Origin: Bradyrhizobium hereditatis
GTDB taxonomy: Bacteria > Pseudomonadota > Alphaproteobacteria > Rhizobiales > Xanthobacteraceae
DNA length: 64,000 nucleotides
Direction of reading: 5' to 3'
Assembly: GCF_020329435.1 (NCBI RefSeq)
Contig: NZ_JAGKJK010000023.1
Location: 31,677-95,676, forward strand
Of the stretch, positions 1 through 8,965 are shown in pieces. Within the stretch, counting starts at the first letter, position 1. Every line of letters starts with the position of its first letter. The notes under the pieces are model-generated. The model saw only the letters and a program-made list of their open reading frames with translations, made no database searches and was not told the origin of the DNA. Position numbers and translations under genes: made by a program.

Positions 1-1117
1 ACATGCTGACATGCGACGACAGCACGCCGCCATCGCCATGCAGCAGCGCAATAGAGGCGTCACGGACCTGCCGCGGGCCGGCGCGCTCCGTCATCTGCAG
101 ATGCGTCTCAACGAGGTGCGCCATCGCACCGCCGACACCGCAATGGCCGTAGCTCAACAGCCCGCCATGCGTGTTGAGCGGCACGACGCCGTCGCGGCCA
201 AAATGCCCTGCCCGCACCCGCGCGGCCGCCTCGCCGCGGCGGGCCAGGCCGAGATCTTCCAGCAGCATAGCGAGCGTAATGGTGAAGCTGTCATAGACCG
301 CGGCGTACCGTACGTCCGATATCGCGATACCGGATGCAGCCTTGGCCTTGCCGATCGCGATCTCGGCGCCGAGTTCGCTCAGAGCCGGCGCGGCCGAGAC
401 GTGCTGATGGGTATGCGCCTGTGCGCAGCCGCGCACACGGATGCCCGTTGCACCGGTAGGTTCGCGGCTGACTACGAACGCCGCGCCACCGTCAGAGACC
501 GGGCAGCAATCCAGAAGTTTGAGCGGCATCGCCACCGGCTTTGAGGCCATCACGTCGGCGACGGTAATGAGCTCTTGGAACTGCGCGCCGGGATGGGTCA
601 TTGCATGGGCGCGCATCAGCACCGCGAATTCGGCGAGGTCTTCCTCCGTCACGCCGTATTCATGCATGTAGCGCGAGGCGACGAGGCCGTAATAGGCGGG
701 TATCGTCGGCCCCAGTGTCACCTCGTAGTCGGGATGGCCGACCTGCGCCAGCGCCTGGATCGAGGCGTCGCGGCTCTGCCCGGTGAGGCGGTTTTCGCCG
801 CCAACCACCAGCACATGCCTGGCCACGCCGGCATCGACCAGATGATGCGCCAGCATGGTCATGGCGAGCCCGGTTGCGCCGCCGACCTGCACGGCGTGGG
901 CATAGGACGGCTGAATGCCGAAATGCTCGGCGAACACGGTCGCCAGCATGATATGTGGCGAGACGGTCGAATAGCCGCAGAGAATGCCGTCGATCTCGGA
1001 TCGCTTGAGACCAGCATCGGCAATGGCGAGCTCGGCCGCCTTGCTCATGAGATCGAGCGAGGACGAGCCTTCGTGCTTGCCATAGGACGTCAGTCCGACG
1101 CCGGTGATGAAGCTCAT
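1..1117 (-). CDS. thiolase-like (SCP2/lipid-transfer type) protein, 3' part cut by window edge
   Basis: Reading leftward from an ATG at 1117-1115 the frame stays open to the window edge, giving 372 residues without a stop. The protein begins MSFITGVGLTSYGKHEG and follows the thiolase fold: an early GAL-type Ala/Asp helix region, a VLVVGGENR strand, a PVSDGGAAFVVS core and a late NTHGGLLSYGHCGVGG loop. The position where real thiolases carry the nucleophilic Cys (NACATG type) reads QVGGATG, so there is no Cys there. Proteins of this non-condensing type commonly pair with a DUF35 OB-fold partner, which would lie downstream and outside the window. It is followed upstream by acyl-CoA dehydrogenase and CoA-transferase genes, so a role in acyl-CoA catabolism is likely. 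The exact reaction is unknown. Confidence 0.85.
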   Translation of the reverse strand, partial: MSFITGVGLTSYGKHEGSSSLDLMSKAAELAIADAGLKRSEIDGILCGYSTVSPHIMLATVFAEHFGIQPSYAHAVQVGGATGLAMTMLAHHLVDAGVARHVLVVGGENRLTGQSRDASIQALAQVGHPDYEVTLGPTIPAYYGLVASRYMHEYGVTEEDLAEFAVLMRAHAMTHPGAQFQELITVADVMASKPVAMPLKLLDCCPVSDGGAAFVVSREPTGATGIRVRGCAQAHTHQHVSAAPALSELGAEIAIGKAKAASGIAISDVRYAAVYDSFTITLAMLLEDLGLARRGEAAARVRAGHFGRDGVVPLNTHGGLLSYGHCGVGGAMAHLVETHLQMTERAGPRQVRDASIALLHGDGGVLSSHVSM

Positions 1118-1241
1118 GGTTCTCTCACCACGTTGAATGCCGTCATTCTGGGATGGTGCGAAGGACCAGACCCGGAATTTCGAGGTTCCGGGTTCGATGC
1201 TGCGCATCGCCCCGGAACGACGTTAGAGCGCCCTTTCATCC

Positions 1242-2408
1242 TCAGTACGACTTTGGCAGGCCCAGCACCTTCTCCGCGATAAAGCTGAGAATGAGCTGCG
1301 GACTGATCGGCGCGATGCGCGGGATCAGCGATTCCCGCAAGTAACGCTCGACGTGATATTCTTTCGCATAACCGAAACCGCCATGCGTCATCACCGCCTG
1401 CTCGCAGGCGTGGAAACCGGCTTCGGCGGCGAGATATTTGGCAGCATTGGCGGCGGGACCGCATTGCATGCCCTGGTCGTATTGCCAGCCTGCGCGCAGC
1501 ACCATCATCCAGGCAGCCTCAAGCTCCATCCAGTTCTTCGCCAAGGGGTGCTGGATACCCTGGTTCATGCCTATGGGACGATTGAATACGACGCGGTTCT
1601 TTGCATAGGCTGCCGCTCGCGACAGCGCGACCTGGCCGAGCCCGACCGCTTCGGCGGCGATCAGAATGCGCTCGGGATTCATGCCGTGCAGGATATATTC
1701 AAAGCCGCGGCCCTCTTCGCCGAGGCGATCCTCGACCGGGATCTCGAAATTCTCGAAGAACAATTCGTTGGAATCGACCGGCTTGCGGCCCATCTTCTCG
1801 ATCTCGTGCACGGTAACGCGCTGCTTGTCGAAATCGGTATAGAACAGGCTCAAGCCGTGAGTCGGGTTCTTCACTTCTTCCAGCGGCGTGGTGCGCGCCA
1901 AAAGCAAAATCTTGTTGGCAACCTGAGCGGTGGAAATCCAGACCTTCTGACCGTTGACGACGTATTTGTCGCCCTTGCGCACGGCGCGGGTCTTCAACTG
2001 CGTGGTGTTGAGCCCGGTGTTGGGCTCCGTCACCGCGAAACACGACTTGTCGCGGCCGTCGATAATCGGCGGCAACATGCGCGTGCATTGCTCCTTGGTG
2101 CCGAACACGACGACCGGATTGAGCCCGAATACGTTCATGTGCACGGCTGACGCACCGGACATGCCGGCGCCCGATTCCGCGATCGTCCGCATCATGATTG
2201 CAGCGTCGGTGATGCCGAGACCCGAGCCGCCATATTCCTCGGGGATGCAGATGCCGAGCCAGCCGGCGTCCGCCAGCGCGCGGTGGAAGTCGGCGGGATA
2301 GCCGCCCTCCTTGTCCTTCTTCAACCAATAGGCATCGTCGAAGCGCGAGCAGATCTTTCCGACCGCGTCGACGATCGATTCCTGGTTGGCCGACAGCGCA
2401 AAATCCAT
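1242..2408 (-). CDS. acyl-CoA dehydrogenase family protein
   Basis: 388 residues, the normal length for the family. The N-terminal helical domain contains EEYGGSGLGI. The middle beta domain has the FAD/substrate signature FAVTEPNTGLNTTQLKT and VNGQKVWISTA. The C-terminal helical bundle has NRPIGMNQGIQHPLA and THGGFGYAKEYHVERYLRE. Expected role: FAD-dependent alpha,beta-dehydrogenation of an acyl-CoA, with electrons passed to ETF in the cytoplasm. Where medium-chain enzymes have the YEGT catalytic Glu, this protein reads RIAPISPQ, so the catalytic base is not in the canonical place. It is 11 bases downstream of the CaiB-type CoA transferase and clearly shares its operon, which suggests a CoA-activated acid is oxidised here. 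Substrate unknown. Confidence 0.9.
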   Translation of the reverse strand: MDFALSANQESIVDAVGKICSRFDDAYWLKKDKEGGYPADFHRALADAGWLGICIPEEYGGSGLGITDAAIMMRTIAESGAGMSGASAVHMNVFGLNPVVVFGTKEQCTRMLPPIIDGRDKSCFAVTEPNTGLNTTQLKTRAVRKGDKYVVNGQKVWISTAQVANKILLLARTTPLEEVKNPTHGLSLFYTDFDKQRVTVHEIEKMGRKPVDSNELFFENFEIPVEDRLGEEGRGFEYILHGMNPERILIAAEAVGLGQVALSRAAAYAKNRVVFNRPIGMNQGIQHPLAKNWMELEAAWMMVLRAGWQYDQGMQCGPAANAAKYLAAEAGFHACEQAVMTHGGFGYAKEYHVERYLRESLIPRIAPISPQLILSFIAEKVLGLPKSY

Positions 2409-2419
2409 CTATCCCGTCC

Positions 2420-3622
2420 TCAACTCTTCGCTGCGTTCTTGGTGACGCCATCGCGCAGCAGCGCTGCAATCTCATCCGGCGAAAAGCCGGCCTCCTGCAG
2501 AATTTCCGCGCTGTGCTCGCTGAGGCGCGGCGCCAGCCGCTGCGTCTCGATCGGCGTCTCGGAAAACCGCGCCGATGGCCTCATGTTGCGGATGCGCCCC
2601 TCGGTCGGATGATCGACCACGGGGAAGAAATCGGTCGCGACGATGTGGGGATCACCGAGCAGACTTTCGAGATCATGCATCGGCATAACGGGCACGTCCG
2701 CCTTCTCCAGGATAGCCATCCACTCGGCGGTCGTCTTGGTCTCGAGAATGCGCGCCAGCTCGGCATAAACAGCGTCGATATTGGCGGCGCGACCGGCGAA
2801 GGTTGCAAATTTCGGATGGACGCGCAGATCATCACGGCCGGTGGCGTCGAAGAAATTCTGCCACTGCTTGTCGTTGTAGACGATCACGCAGATGTAGCCG
2901 TCTGAGGTCTTGTAGGGCCGGCGGTCCGGCGAGAGATGACGCGCATAACCGCCCTTGTCGAGCGGGGGCTCATAGGTGAGCCCGCCCATATGGTCGCCCA
3001 TCACAAAACCGGCCATGGTTTCGAACATCGGGATGTCGACGCGCTGGCCGCGTCCGGTGCGGTTGCGATCAACGAGGCTGGCGCAGATCGCGCCCACCGC
3101 CGTAAGGCCCACGATCCGGTCGACGAGCGCATTGGGGACATAGCGCGGCACGCCGTCGGCGGTTTGCGCCATCAGCGCTGGCAATGCCGTCGCGCCCTGG
3201 ATGAGATCGTCATAGGCGGGCTTGGCCGCATAGGGCCCGCCCTGACCAAAGCCGAACACGCCGGCATAGATCAGGCGCGGATTGATTTCCGACACCGCGT
3301 CATAGCCAAGGTTCAGCCGCGCCATCGCCTGCGGGCGCACATTGTATACCAGAACGTCAGCGGATTTGATCAGCCGCAACACGGCGTCGCGCCCGGCGGG
3401 CTTCTTCAAATCGAGGCAGATGGAGCGCTTGTTGCGGTTCGTGTTGAGGAACACCGGTCCCATGCCGGCATGCCGCGTCGGCCCGATCTGCCGCGTAACA
3501 TCGCCATCGTGCGATTCAACCTTGATGACGTCGGCGCCGTAGTCACCGAGCATCTGGGTTGCATAGGGTCCCATCAGCACGGTCGTCATGTCGATGACCT
3601 TGATGCCCGCCAATGGTCCCAT
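2420..3622 (-). CDS. CaiB/BaiF (family III) CoA transferase
   Basis: 400 residues from the ATG at 3622, which is preceded by a GGGAG ribosome site. An upstream in-frame Met at 3691 exists but would add a 23-residue non-conserved tail. The protein starts MGPLAGIKVIDMTTVLMGPY, typical of the family, and carries GDYGADVIKVE, the NRNKRSICLDLK strand and GVFGFGQGGPYA. Asp168 in NALVDRIVG matches the catalytic aspartate that forms the CoA-acid anhydride in formyl-CoA transferase relatives. It would move CoA between two carboxylic acids in the cytoplasm. Neighbouring acyl-CoA dehydrogenase and thiolase genes suggest it activates the acid that they then degrade. Donor and acceptor cannot be told from sequence. 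Confidence 0.9.
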   Translation of the reverse strand: MGPLAGIKVIDMTTVLMGPYATQMLGDYGADVIKVESHDGDVTRQIGPTRHAGMGPVFLNTNRNKRSICLDLKKPAGRDAVLRLIKSADVLVYNVRPQAMARLNLGYDAVSEINPRLIYAGVFGFGQGGPYAAKPAYDDLIQGATALPALMAQTADGVPRYVPNALVDRIVGLTAVGAICASLVDRNRTGRGQRVDIPMFETMAGFVMGDHMGGLTYEPPLDKGGYARHLSPDRRPYKTSDGYICVIVYNDKQWQNFFDATGRDDLRVHPKFATFAGRAANIDAVYAELARILETKTTAEWMAILEKADVPVMPMHDLESLLGDPHIVATDFFPVVDHPTEGRIRNMRPSARFSETPIETQRLAPRLSEHSAEILQEAGFSPDEIAALLRDGVTKNAAKS

Positions 3623-3742
3623 GGATCGGCCTGCTCCCGCTACACGGCCATTCCCGGCCGCATTCTTGTGAAGCCAAGTAACGGCAGGCAATCGCGAAGA
3701 TCAAGGCGCGCCCAGCGTATGGCCGTATGCGTGCGGCAGCGG

Positions 3743-3958
3743 CTATTTCTTTGACGGCTCGTTTTTGGCTCTGGCGTCGCGCTCCCGGGTCAGGCGCTCC
3801 AGTTCTTCATTCTGCTGGCTAAGGCGGTCGGCGATGCGCGCTTCATTCTGTTCGCCGGAGGCGGCCGCAGCCTGTTCGATCAACTGCCGAATGTTGTCTT
3901 CCAGAATCCTGATCCGGTTGTTCAGTTCTGCCGTGGACAGCGAACTCTCATTCACCAT
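3743..3958 (-). CDS. small coiled-coil protein
   Basis: 71 residues beginning MVNESSLSTAELNNRIRILEDN. An upstream in-frame Met at 4060 lies inside a palindromic repeat, so the shorter start is preferred. The chain is almost all heptad-like helix (RIRILEDNIRQLIEQAAAA, then RLSQQNEELERLTRERDAR) and ends in a charged Lys-rich tail. There is no signal peptide or membrane segment. I do not recognise a function. Short coiled-coil proteins of this kind are common in rhizobial genomes as conserved hypotheticals. It sits alone between the CoA transferase and thiolase genes, with a repeat on its 5' side. Confidence 0.7.
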   Translation of the reverse strand: MVNESSLSTAELNNRIRILEDNIRQLIEQAAAASGEQNEARIADRLSQQNEELERLTRERDARAKNEPSKK

Positions 3959-3979
3959 GATGCACGCTCCGGATGATTT

Positions 3980-4066
3980 CGTAGGGTGGGCAAAGCGACG
4001 CCCATCAGCCTCATCTCGCGTCATTGACGGTGGGCACGGCGCCAGTGCGCCTTTGCCCACCCTACG
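3980..4066. repeat. palindromic intergenic repeat (GTAGGGTGGGCAAAG type)
   Basis: Perfect 16-base inverted arms: 3980-3995 (cgtagggtgggcaaag) and 4051-4066 (ctttgcccaccctacg), with 55 bases between. It lies between the small coiled-coil gene and the thiolase gene. I recall the GTAGGGTGGGCAAAG core as a high-copy intergenic repeat in Bradyrhizobium and related genomes; that is memory, not a search. Confidence 0.75.
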
Positions 4067-4082
4067 ATAGCACGTTTCGCGG

Positions 4083-5252
4083 CTACTTCACGGGCTCCAG
4101 CACGGAGACGTAATTGGCCACCGCCGCGCCGCCCATGTTGAAGATGCCGCCGAGCTTGGCATTCTTGAGCTGCATGCCTTCGGGGGCCTGGCCAACGAGC
4201 TGCATGGCGCTCATCACATGCATGGAAACGCCGGTGGCGCCGATCGGGTGACCCTTGGCTTTCAGGCCGCCGGACGGGTTCACCGGCAGCTTGCCGTCCT
4301 TCTGCGTCCAGCCTTCCTTGATGGCGCGGGCGCCCTGCCCGCGCGGCGTCAGGCCCATCGCTTCATATTCGATCAGTTCGGCGACCGTGAAGCAGTCATG
4401 GGTTTCAACAAAGGACAAATCGGAAAGCTGCACGCCGGCCTGCGCCAGCGCGCGCTGCCAGGCAACGGTGCAGCCTTCGAACTGCAGGATGTCGCGCTTG
4501 GACATCGGCAGGAAATCCTGCGCATGCGCAGTAGCGCGGAAGTTCACCGCCTTGCCCATGGTTTTCGCGCTCTCCGAATCCATCAGCACCAGCGCGGCTG
4601 CGCCGTCCGACACCAGCGAGCAGTCGGTGCGCTTCAGGGGACCTGCGACGAACGGGTTCTTCTCGCTCTCGGCGCGGCAGAACTCGTAGCCGAAATCCTT
4701 GCGCATTTGCGCATAGGGATTGGCGACGCCGTTCTTGTGATTCTTGGCGGCGATCATCGCGAGCGCGTCCGACTGGTCGCCATATTTCTGGAAATAACTC
4801 TGCGCGATCTTGCCGAACACGCCGGCAAAGCCGCCGACGGTCTCGCCGTCCTCGGGCAGATAGGACGCTTTCAAGAGGTTACGGCCGATCTCGGCCGAGG
4901 GCGTCCGCGTCATCTGCTCGACGCCAACCACCAGCACGGTCCTTGCCGCGCCCGAGGCGATCGCCCTTATGCCCTGATGCACCGCCGCCGAACCGGTGGC
5001 GCAGGCGTTCTCGACCCGGGTGGCCGGCTTGAAGCGCAGCTTGGGATCGGCCTGCAAGACGAGCGAGGCCGTGAAATCCTGTGGCGAGAAGCCGGCGTTG
5101 AAATGCCCCAGCACGATCTCGTCGACGTCTTCGGCGGTAATTCCGGCATCCGCCAACGCATCGGTCGCAACCTTCACCACGAGGCTTTCGACGGTCTCGG
5201 CGTCGAACTTGCCGAATGGCGTGTGCGCCCATCCCACGATGCTGGCTGTCAT
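4083..5252 (-). CDS. thiolase (acetyl-CoA acetyltransferase family)
   Basis: 389 residues, full length for a thiolase. The acylated nucleophile is Cys84 in ENACATGSAA. The second catalytic His is H335 in NPSGGLKAKGHPIGATG. The usual second Cys (CxGGG) is replaced by NMGG, as in SCP2/lipid-transfer-type thiolases. It would catalyse thiolytic cleavage of a 3-ketoacyl-CoA, or the reverse condensation, in the cytoplasm. It is transcribed toward the CaiB and acyl-CoA dehydrogenase genes, but a repeat and a small gene lie between, so it may be a separate unit. It contrasts with the Cys-less thiolase relative at the left edge. Confidence 0.9.
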   Translation of the reverse strand: MTASIVGWAHTPFGKFDAETVESLVVKVATDALADAGITAEDVDEIVLGHFNAGFSPQDFTASLVLQADPKLRFKPATRVENACATGSAAVHQGIRAIASGAARTVLVVGVEQMTRTPSAEIGRNLLKASYLPEDGETVGGFAGVFGKIAQSYFQKYGDQSDALAMIAAKNHKNGVANPYAQMRKDFGYEFCRAESEKNPFVAGPLKRTDCSLVSDGAAALVLMDSESAKTMGKAVNFRATAHAQDFLPMSKRDILQFEGCTVAWQRALAQAGVQLSDLSFVETHDCFTVAELIEYEAMGLTPRGQGARAIKEGWTQKDGKLPVNPSGGLKAKGHPIGATGVSMHVMSAMQLVGQAPEGMQLKNAKLGGIFNMGGAAVANYVSVLEPVK

Positions 5253-5308
5253 GGTGTTCTCCCTTTTTTCCGTTTCAGGAGACTATGTAACCTATCGGGG
5301 AACAGACT

Positions 5309-5959
5309 TCACGCCGGTTTCAGCGATTTCAGGGTCCGCGCGCACATGGCGGTTATGCCGGCCCAATTGCCGGACCGTACGTCCGCCGCCGGGCAGAGCC
5401 AGGAACCGCCCACCGCTACCACGTTCGGCTCGGCCAGCCAGGCCGCCGCATTGGCCTCGCCGATACCGCCGGTCGGACATACCCTGATATGCGGAAACGG
5501 CCCCGCCAGCGCCCGAAGTGCCTTGATACCGCCGGCCTGCTCGGCAGGGAAGAATTTGACGATATCGAAGCCGGCCGCCAGCGCCTGCATCAGCTCGGAA
5601 GCCGTCGCGATCCCCGGCGCAAACGGCAGGTCGCTCGCGGCGGCAGCTTTCAACAGTTCCGGCGTGGCGCCGGGGCTGATGCCGAACTTGGCACCGAGCG
5701 CCCTCGCCCGCGTCAGATCGTCGCCATTCAGGATCGTGCCGATGCCGACAGTGGCGTCCGGTACCTCCGCGATCATGGCCTTGGCGGCCTCAACGGCGAC
5801 CGGCGTCCGCAGGGTGACTTCCAGGACGCGCACGCCGCCTGCCACCAGCGCACGCGCCAGTGGCACCGCATCTTCTGGCCGTTCGATCGTGAGCACGGGG
5901 ATGACGGTCGCGGACTTGAAGATGGCAGCGAGTTTTTCCTGCCGTGTGGCTGGGGTCAT
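5309..5959 (-). CDS. eda: 2-dehydro-3-deoxy-phosphogluconate aldolase (KDPG aldolase)
   Basis: 216 residues of the class I KDPG/KHG aldolase family, a single TIM barrel. Glu47 in LEVTLRT and the Schiff-base lysine Lys135 in DIVKFFPAEQAGG are both present. It splits 2-keto-3-deoxy-6-phosphogluconate into pyruvate and glyceraldehyde-3-phosphate in the cytoplasm. The gene is 9 bases downstream of the KDG kinase gene that would supply its substrate, so the pair closes an Entner-Doudoroff-type route at the end of the sugar-acid operon. KHG aldolase activity is an alternative assignment within the same family. Confidence 0.92.
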   Translation of the reverse strand: MTPATRQEKLAAIFKSATVIPVLTIERPEDAVPLARALVAGGVRVLEVTLRTPVAVEAAKAMIAEVPDATVGIGTILNGDDLTRARALGAKFGISPGATPELLKAAAASDLPFAPGIATASELMQALAAGFDIVKFFPAEQAGGIKALRALAGPFPHIRVCPTGGIGEANAAAWLAEPNVVAVGGSWLCPAADVRSGNWAGITAMCARTLKSLKPA

Positions 5960-5968
5960 GGCGATGCC

Positions 5969-6901
5969 TCAACGAGAATTGGCGTGGTTCGGGACGAGGC
6001 CGGAGGGCATCTCCGCGCGCGGGATGATGGCGCCGGGATGACATACCACAACGCCGGCCAGACGATGCCCCGCGCGGGCGGCCTCGATCGGATCCGCGCC
6101 CGCAAGGCGCGCCGCTACATACGCAGCCGCAAAACTGTCGCCCGCCGCCGTGGTATCGACCACGGGAGCCTCGACCGGCTTGGCCTTGATCGGATAAGGG
6201 ACGCCTTCCAGACGCACGATGCTCGCCGGCTCCGAAAGTTTTAACACCACCTCAGCGCCTGGAATTCGCGCCAGCAAGCTTTCGTTGCTTAGGCCCGGAT
6301 AGAGCGGCAGCAAATCCTCCGTAGAAGCCAGCACGATATCGGCAGCCGTGAAGGCCTCCTGAAAAACGGTGCGCGCGACATCGAGATCGGGCCAGCCGCG
6401 GGCGCGGAAATTGGTATCAAACGCAAAGCGCACCCCGGCTTCACGCGCGCGTTTCAGCGCCGCGAACAGGCGCGTCCTTCCCGCCGGCCCGTACAGCGAG
6501 AGCGTGATCGCCGAGAGATAGATCACATCATAGCCAGCGAGTGATTCAAGGATGTCCGGCGTCTCCGGCAGATCCATCAGACTGCGCGCAGCCGCGCTGT
6601 CGCGCCAGTGGAAGAAGCGCCGCTCGCCCTTATCGTCGGTCTGGATCATGTAGAGGCCGGGCAGCTTGCCGGCTAGTCGCATCACACGCCCAGTCCCGAC
6701 TCCCTCAGCCGCCCAGCCGGCGATCATCTCATCGCTCAAGGCATCGTCGCCGAGCGCCGTGATGTAGTCGACGCCGACGGCAAGGCGCGCGAGGTAAACA
6801 GCCGTGTTGAGCGTGTCCCCGCCATAGCCGCGCGAATACAGGCCGTGCTCGGCCTGCTTCAGCTCGACCATGCATTCGCCGATGCAGGCTACCTTGCTCA
6901 T
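5969..6901 (-). CDS. kdgK: 2-dehydro-3-deoxygluconokinase (PfkB family)
   Basis: 310 residues. It begins MSKVACIGECMVELKQ, the usual KdgK N-terminus, with GGDTLNTAVYLARL in the substrate lid and VDTTAAGDSFAAA near the C-terminus carrying the catalytic Asp. It phosphorylates 2-keto-3-deoxygluconate at C6 with ATP. It sits directly before eda and after the DenD-like dehydrogenase gene (33 bases), so substrate made by the dehydratase encoded at 13970-15790 would flow KDG to KDPG to pyruvate plus G3P. Other ribokinase-family substrates are possible, but the eda pairing makes KDG the best choice. Confidence 0.9.
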   Translation of the reverse strand: MSKVACIGECMVELKQAEHGLYSRGYGGDTLNTAVYLARLAVGVDYITALGDDALSDEMIAGWAAEGVGTGRVMRLAGKLPGLYMIQTDDKGERRFFHWRDSAAARSLMDLPETPDILESLAGYDVIYLSAITLSLYGPAGRTRLFAALKRAREAGVRFAFDTNFRARGWPDLDVARTVFQEAFTAADIVLASTEDLLPLYPGLSNESLLARIPGAEVVLKLSEPASIVRLEGVPYPIKAKPVEAPVVDTTAAGDSFAAAYVAARLAGADPIEAARAGHRLAGVVVCHPGAIIPRAEMPSGLVPNHANSR

Positions 6902-6934
6902 GACCGCATCCGCGCAAATTGGCCTGAGCTCACC

Positions 6935-7921
6935 TCAAGCCGCGAACTTGCCGCCGAGTTCATCCTCGATATGGATCCGGATGATATCGTCGAACGTCTT
7001 TTCCGCGGTGGTGAAGCCGAGTTTGAGCGCGCGGTCGGTGACGAAATCGCGCGGCCAGCCCGAGACGATGCCGATGATGGTCGGATCGGGCACCCGCTTG
7101 ATGCGCGCGGTGACGTTCTTGCCGGCGACGCGATCGAGCGCGGCGATCTGTTCGCCGACGGTCACCGACAGGCCTGGCATGCTGAGATTGCGCCGCGGCC
7201 CCATCGCGTTGAGGTCCATGGTGCCGGCATGAACCAGGAAGCCCACCGCTGATCGCGGCGAAGCGTGCCAGTGGCGCACGTCCTCGGAGACCGGCAACAC
7301 CGCCTCCTCGCCTGCCAGCGGCTCGCGGATGATGTTGGAGAAGAAACCGGACGCCGCCTTGTTCGGCTTGCCCGGCCGCACACAGATGGTCGGCAGGCGA
7401 ATACTGATGCCGTCGAGCAGGCCCTTGCGGGTGTAGTCGTTGATCAGGAGCTCACAGATCGATTTCTGCGTGCCGTAGCTCGTCAGCGGTGTATGGAAGA
7501 ACTCGTCGCCGATCTTTTCCGGGAAGGGCGCGCCGAACACCGCGATCGAAGACGTGAACACCAGCCGCGGCTTGTAACCGCCGCCGGCATGGCGGATGGC
7601 GTCGATCAAGTAGCGCGTGCCGTCGAGATTGATGCGGTAGCCCTTGTCGAACTCGGCCTCGGCCTCGCCCGAGACGATCGCGGCGAGATGAAAGATCACC
7701 TCCGGCCGATCAGAGATCAGCGGCGCGGCCGCGCCGGGATCGGCAAAGTCGGAAGCCACGACGCTGATCGGGATCGAGGCGTTGGCGGGCTTGGTAGGCG
7801 CCACCACATCCTGCAGCGTCATGCGGGTGATTTCGTGGTTGCCAAGGCGCCCCTCGCGCAGCAGCCGTTCGGTCAGCTTGCGGCCCACCATGCCGGCGGC
7901 GCCGAGAATCAGAATGTGCAA
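6935..7921 (-). CDS. denD: NAD-dependent epimerase/dehydratase-family dehydrogenase, D-erythronate dehydrogenase (DenD)-like
   Basis: 328 residues from a TTG start (LHILIL read as MHILIL), with AAGGAG about nine bases upstream. It is an extended SDR: Rossmann motif GAAGMVG at residues 7-13, FHLAAIVSGEAE, TSSIAVFG, and the catalytic Tyr and Lys in SYGTQK. The whole protein closely resembles sequences I know as D-erythronate dehydrogenase, which oxidises a C4 or related aldonate at C2. In this operon, between an ABC sugar importer and KDG kinase, it could act on a sugar acid or its lactone. The symbol follows family likeness; the substrate is inferred. Confidence 0.8.
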   Translation of the reverse strand: MHILILGAAGMVGRKLTERLLREGRLGNHEITRMTLQDVVAPTKPANASIPISVVASDFADPGAAAPLISDRPEVIFHLAAIVSGEAEAEFDKGYRINLDGTRYLIDAIRHAGGGYKPRLVFTSSIAVFGAPFPEKIGDEFFHTPLTSYGTQKSICELLINDYTRKGLLDGISIRLPTICVRPGKPNKAASGFFSNIIREPLAGEEAVLPVSEDVRHWHASPRSAVGFLVHAGTMDLNAMGPRRNLSMPGLSVTVGEQIAALDRVAGKNVTARIKRVPDPTIIGIVSGWPRDFVTDRALKLGFTTAEKTFDDIIRIHIEDELGGKFAA

Positions 7922-7944
7922 GACCCGTCTCCTTTGCGAACTCT

Positions 7945-7998
7945 TCTATAGCGCTTTCAAGCGAAGTGGGATCCGGTTCGCGTGAAGAAAACGCGCCA
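7945..7998. repeat. intergenic repeat-like element
   Basis: The stretch has a core reading agcgctttcaagcgaag followed by ccggttcgcgtgaagaaaac. I recall this combination as a dispersed intergenic element in Bradyrhizobium-type genomes. It sits between the permease gene and the DenD-like gene, where the operon has its only gap over 100 bases. Assignment rests on memory; no second copy is in this window. Confidence 0.4.
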
Positions 7999-8029
7999 AG
8001 AGATAATGTTCAGACCGGGCCTCGAGCGC

Positions 8030-8965
8030 TTACTCTTTCACGGCTCCCGTCATGGCCGACACATAATGCTCGACGAAGAAGGCGTAAAGGATGACCAGCG
8101 GCAGCGAGCCGGCCAGCGCCCCCGCCATCAGCGAGCCCCAGCGATAGACGTCGCCATCGACGAACTCGTTGACGATCGCGACCGGCACGGTCTTGTTCGC
8201 CGTCGATTGCAGGAAGGTGAGCGCGTAGATGAACTCGTTCCAGCACAGCGTGAAGCAGAAGATGAAAGCCGAGATCAGCCCCGGGATCGCCAGCGGCAGC
8301 ACGATCTTGGTCAGAATCTGCCAGCGGCTGGCGCCGTCGATCAGCGCGCACTCTTCCAGCTCGAACGGGATCGTCTTGAAGTAGCCCATCAGCAGCCAGG
8401 TCGAGAATGGAATCAGGATCGTCGGATAGGTCAGGATCAGCGCAAGCGGCGAGTCGAACAGGCCATACTGGAACACGACGGTCGCGAGCGGAATGAACAG
8501 GATCGACGGGGGCACCAGGTAGGCGAGGAAGATCAGGCCGCCGACGAGGTTGGCGCCCTTGTAGCGCAGCCGCACGATCGCATAGGCGGCAAGCACGGAT
8601 GCTACGATCGACAGAAAGGTCGCGCAGACCGCCACATACATCGTGTTCCAGAGCCACATCGGATAATGGCTCTCGAACAAGAGCTTGTAGAAGTGCTTGA
8701 AGGTCGGATTCCAGGTCCAGAACGGGCTGTAGGTCTCCATATCCAGGAGCTGCGCGTCCGGCTTCACGGCGGTGAGCGCCATCCAGTAGAACGGGAACAG
8801 CAGCACGAACACGATAATCGACAGAGGCAGGTACAGCGTCACCATGCGGCGCGGCACCGACTGCAGATAGCTCATGCCTTCGGAGTGGTCATCCTTGGCG
8901 ACAGTCGGCGCGGAAGACGTCAGCACACCCTTGAGATTCACATGCGTGGTCGGGAGATCAGTCAT
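8030..8965 (-). CDS. ABC sugar transporter permease (MalG/UgpE type)
   Basis: 311 residues from the ATG at 8965, preceded by AGGGAGAA; an upstream in-frame Met at 9037 falls in a duplicated segment. Six membrane helices are visible, starting with LYLPLSIIVFVLLFPFYWMALT. The cytoplasmic EAA loop reads EECALIDGASRWQILTKIVLP, with the conserved Gly that contacts the ATPase. It forms the inner-membrane channel with the permease encoded just upstream (9049-10002), powered by the ATPase encoded at 11484-12551. The module suggests a sugar-acid or oligosaccharide substrate. The gene start overlaps the stop of a 32-codon mini-frame created by a duplication. Confidence 0.92.
   Translation of the reverse strand: MTDLPTTHVNLKGVLTSSAPTVAKDDHSEGMSYLQSVPRRMVTLYLPLSIIVFVLLFPFYWMALTAVKPDAQLLDMETYSPFWTWNPTFKHFYKLLFESHYPMWLWNTMYVAVCATFLSIVASVLAAYAIVRLRYKGANLVGGLIFLAYLVPPSILFIPLATVVFQYGLFDSPLALILTYPTILIPFSTWLLMGYFKTIPFELEECALIDGASRWQILTKIVLPLAIPGLISAFIFCFTLCWNEFIYALTFLQSTANKTVPVAIVNEFVDGDVYRWGSLMAGALAGSLPLVILYAFFVEHYVSAMTGAVKE

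Noticed and set aside
4218..6041. Plus-strand open frame of 607 codons across the thiolase and KDPG aldolase genes
   Set aside because: No domain, no ribosome site, and the opposite strand carries two genes with catalytic residues in place.
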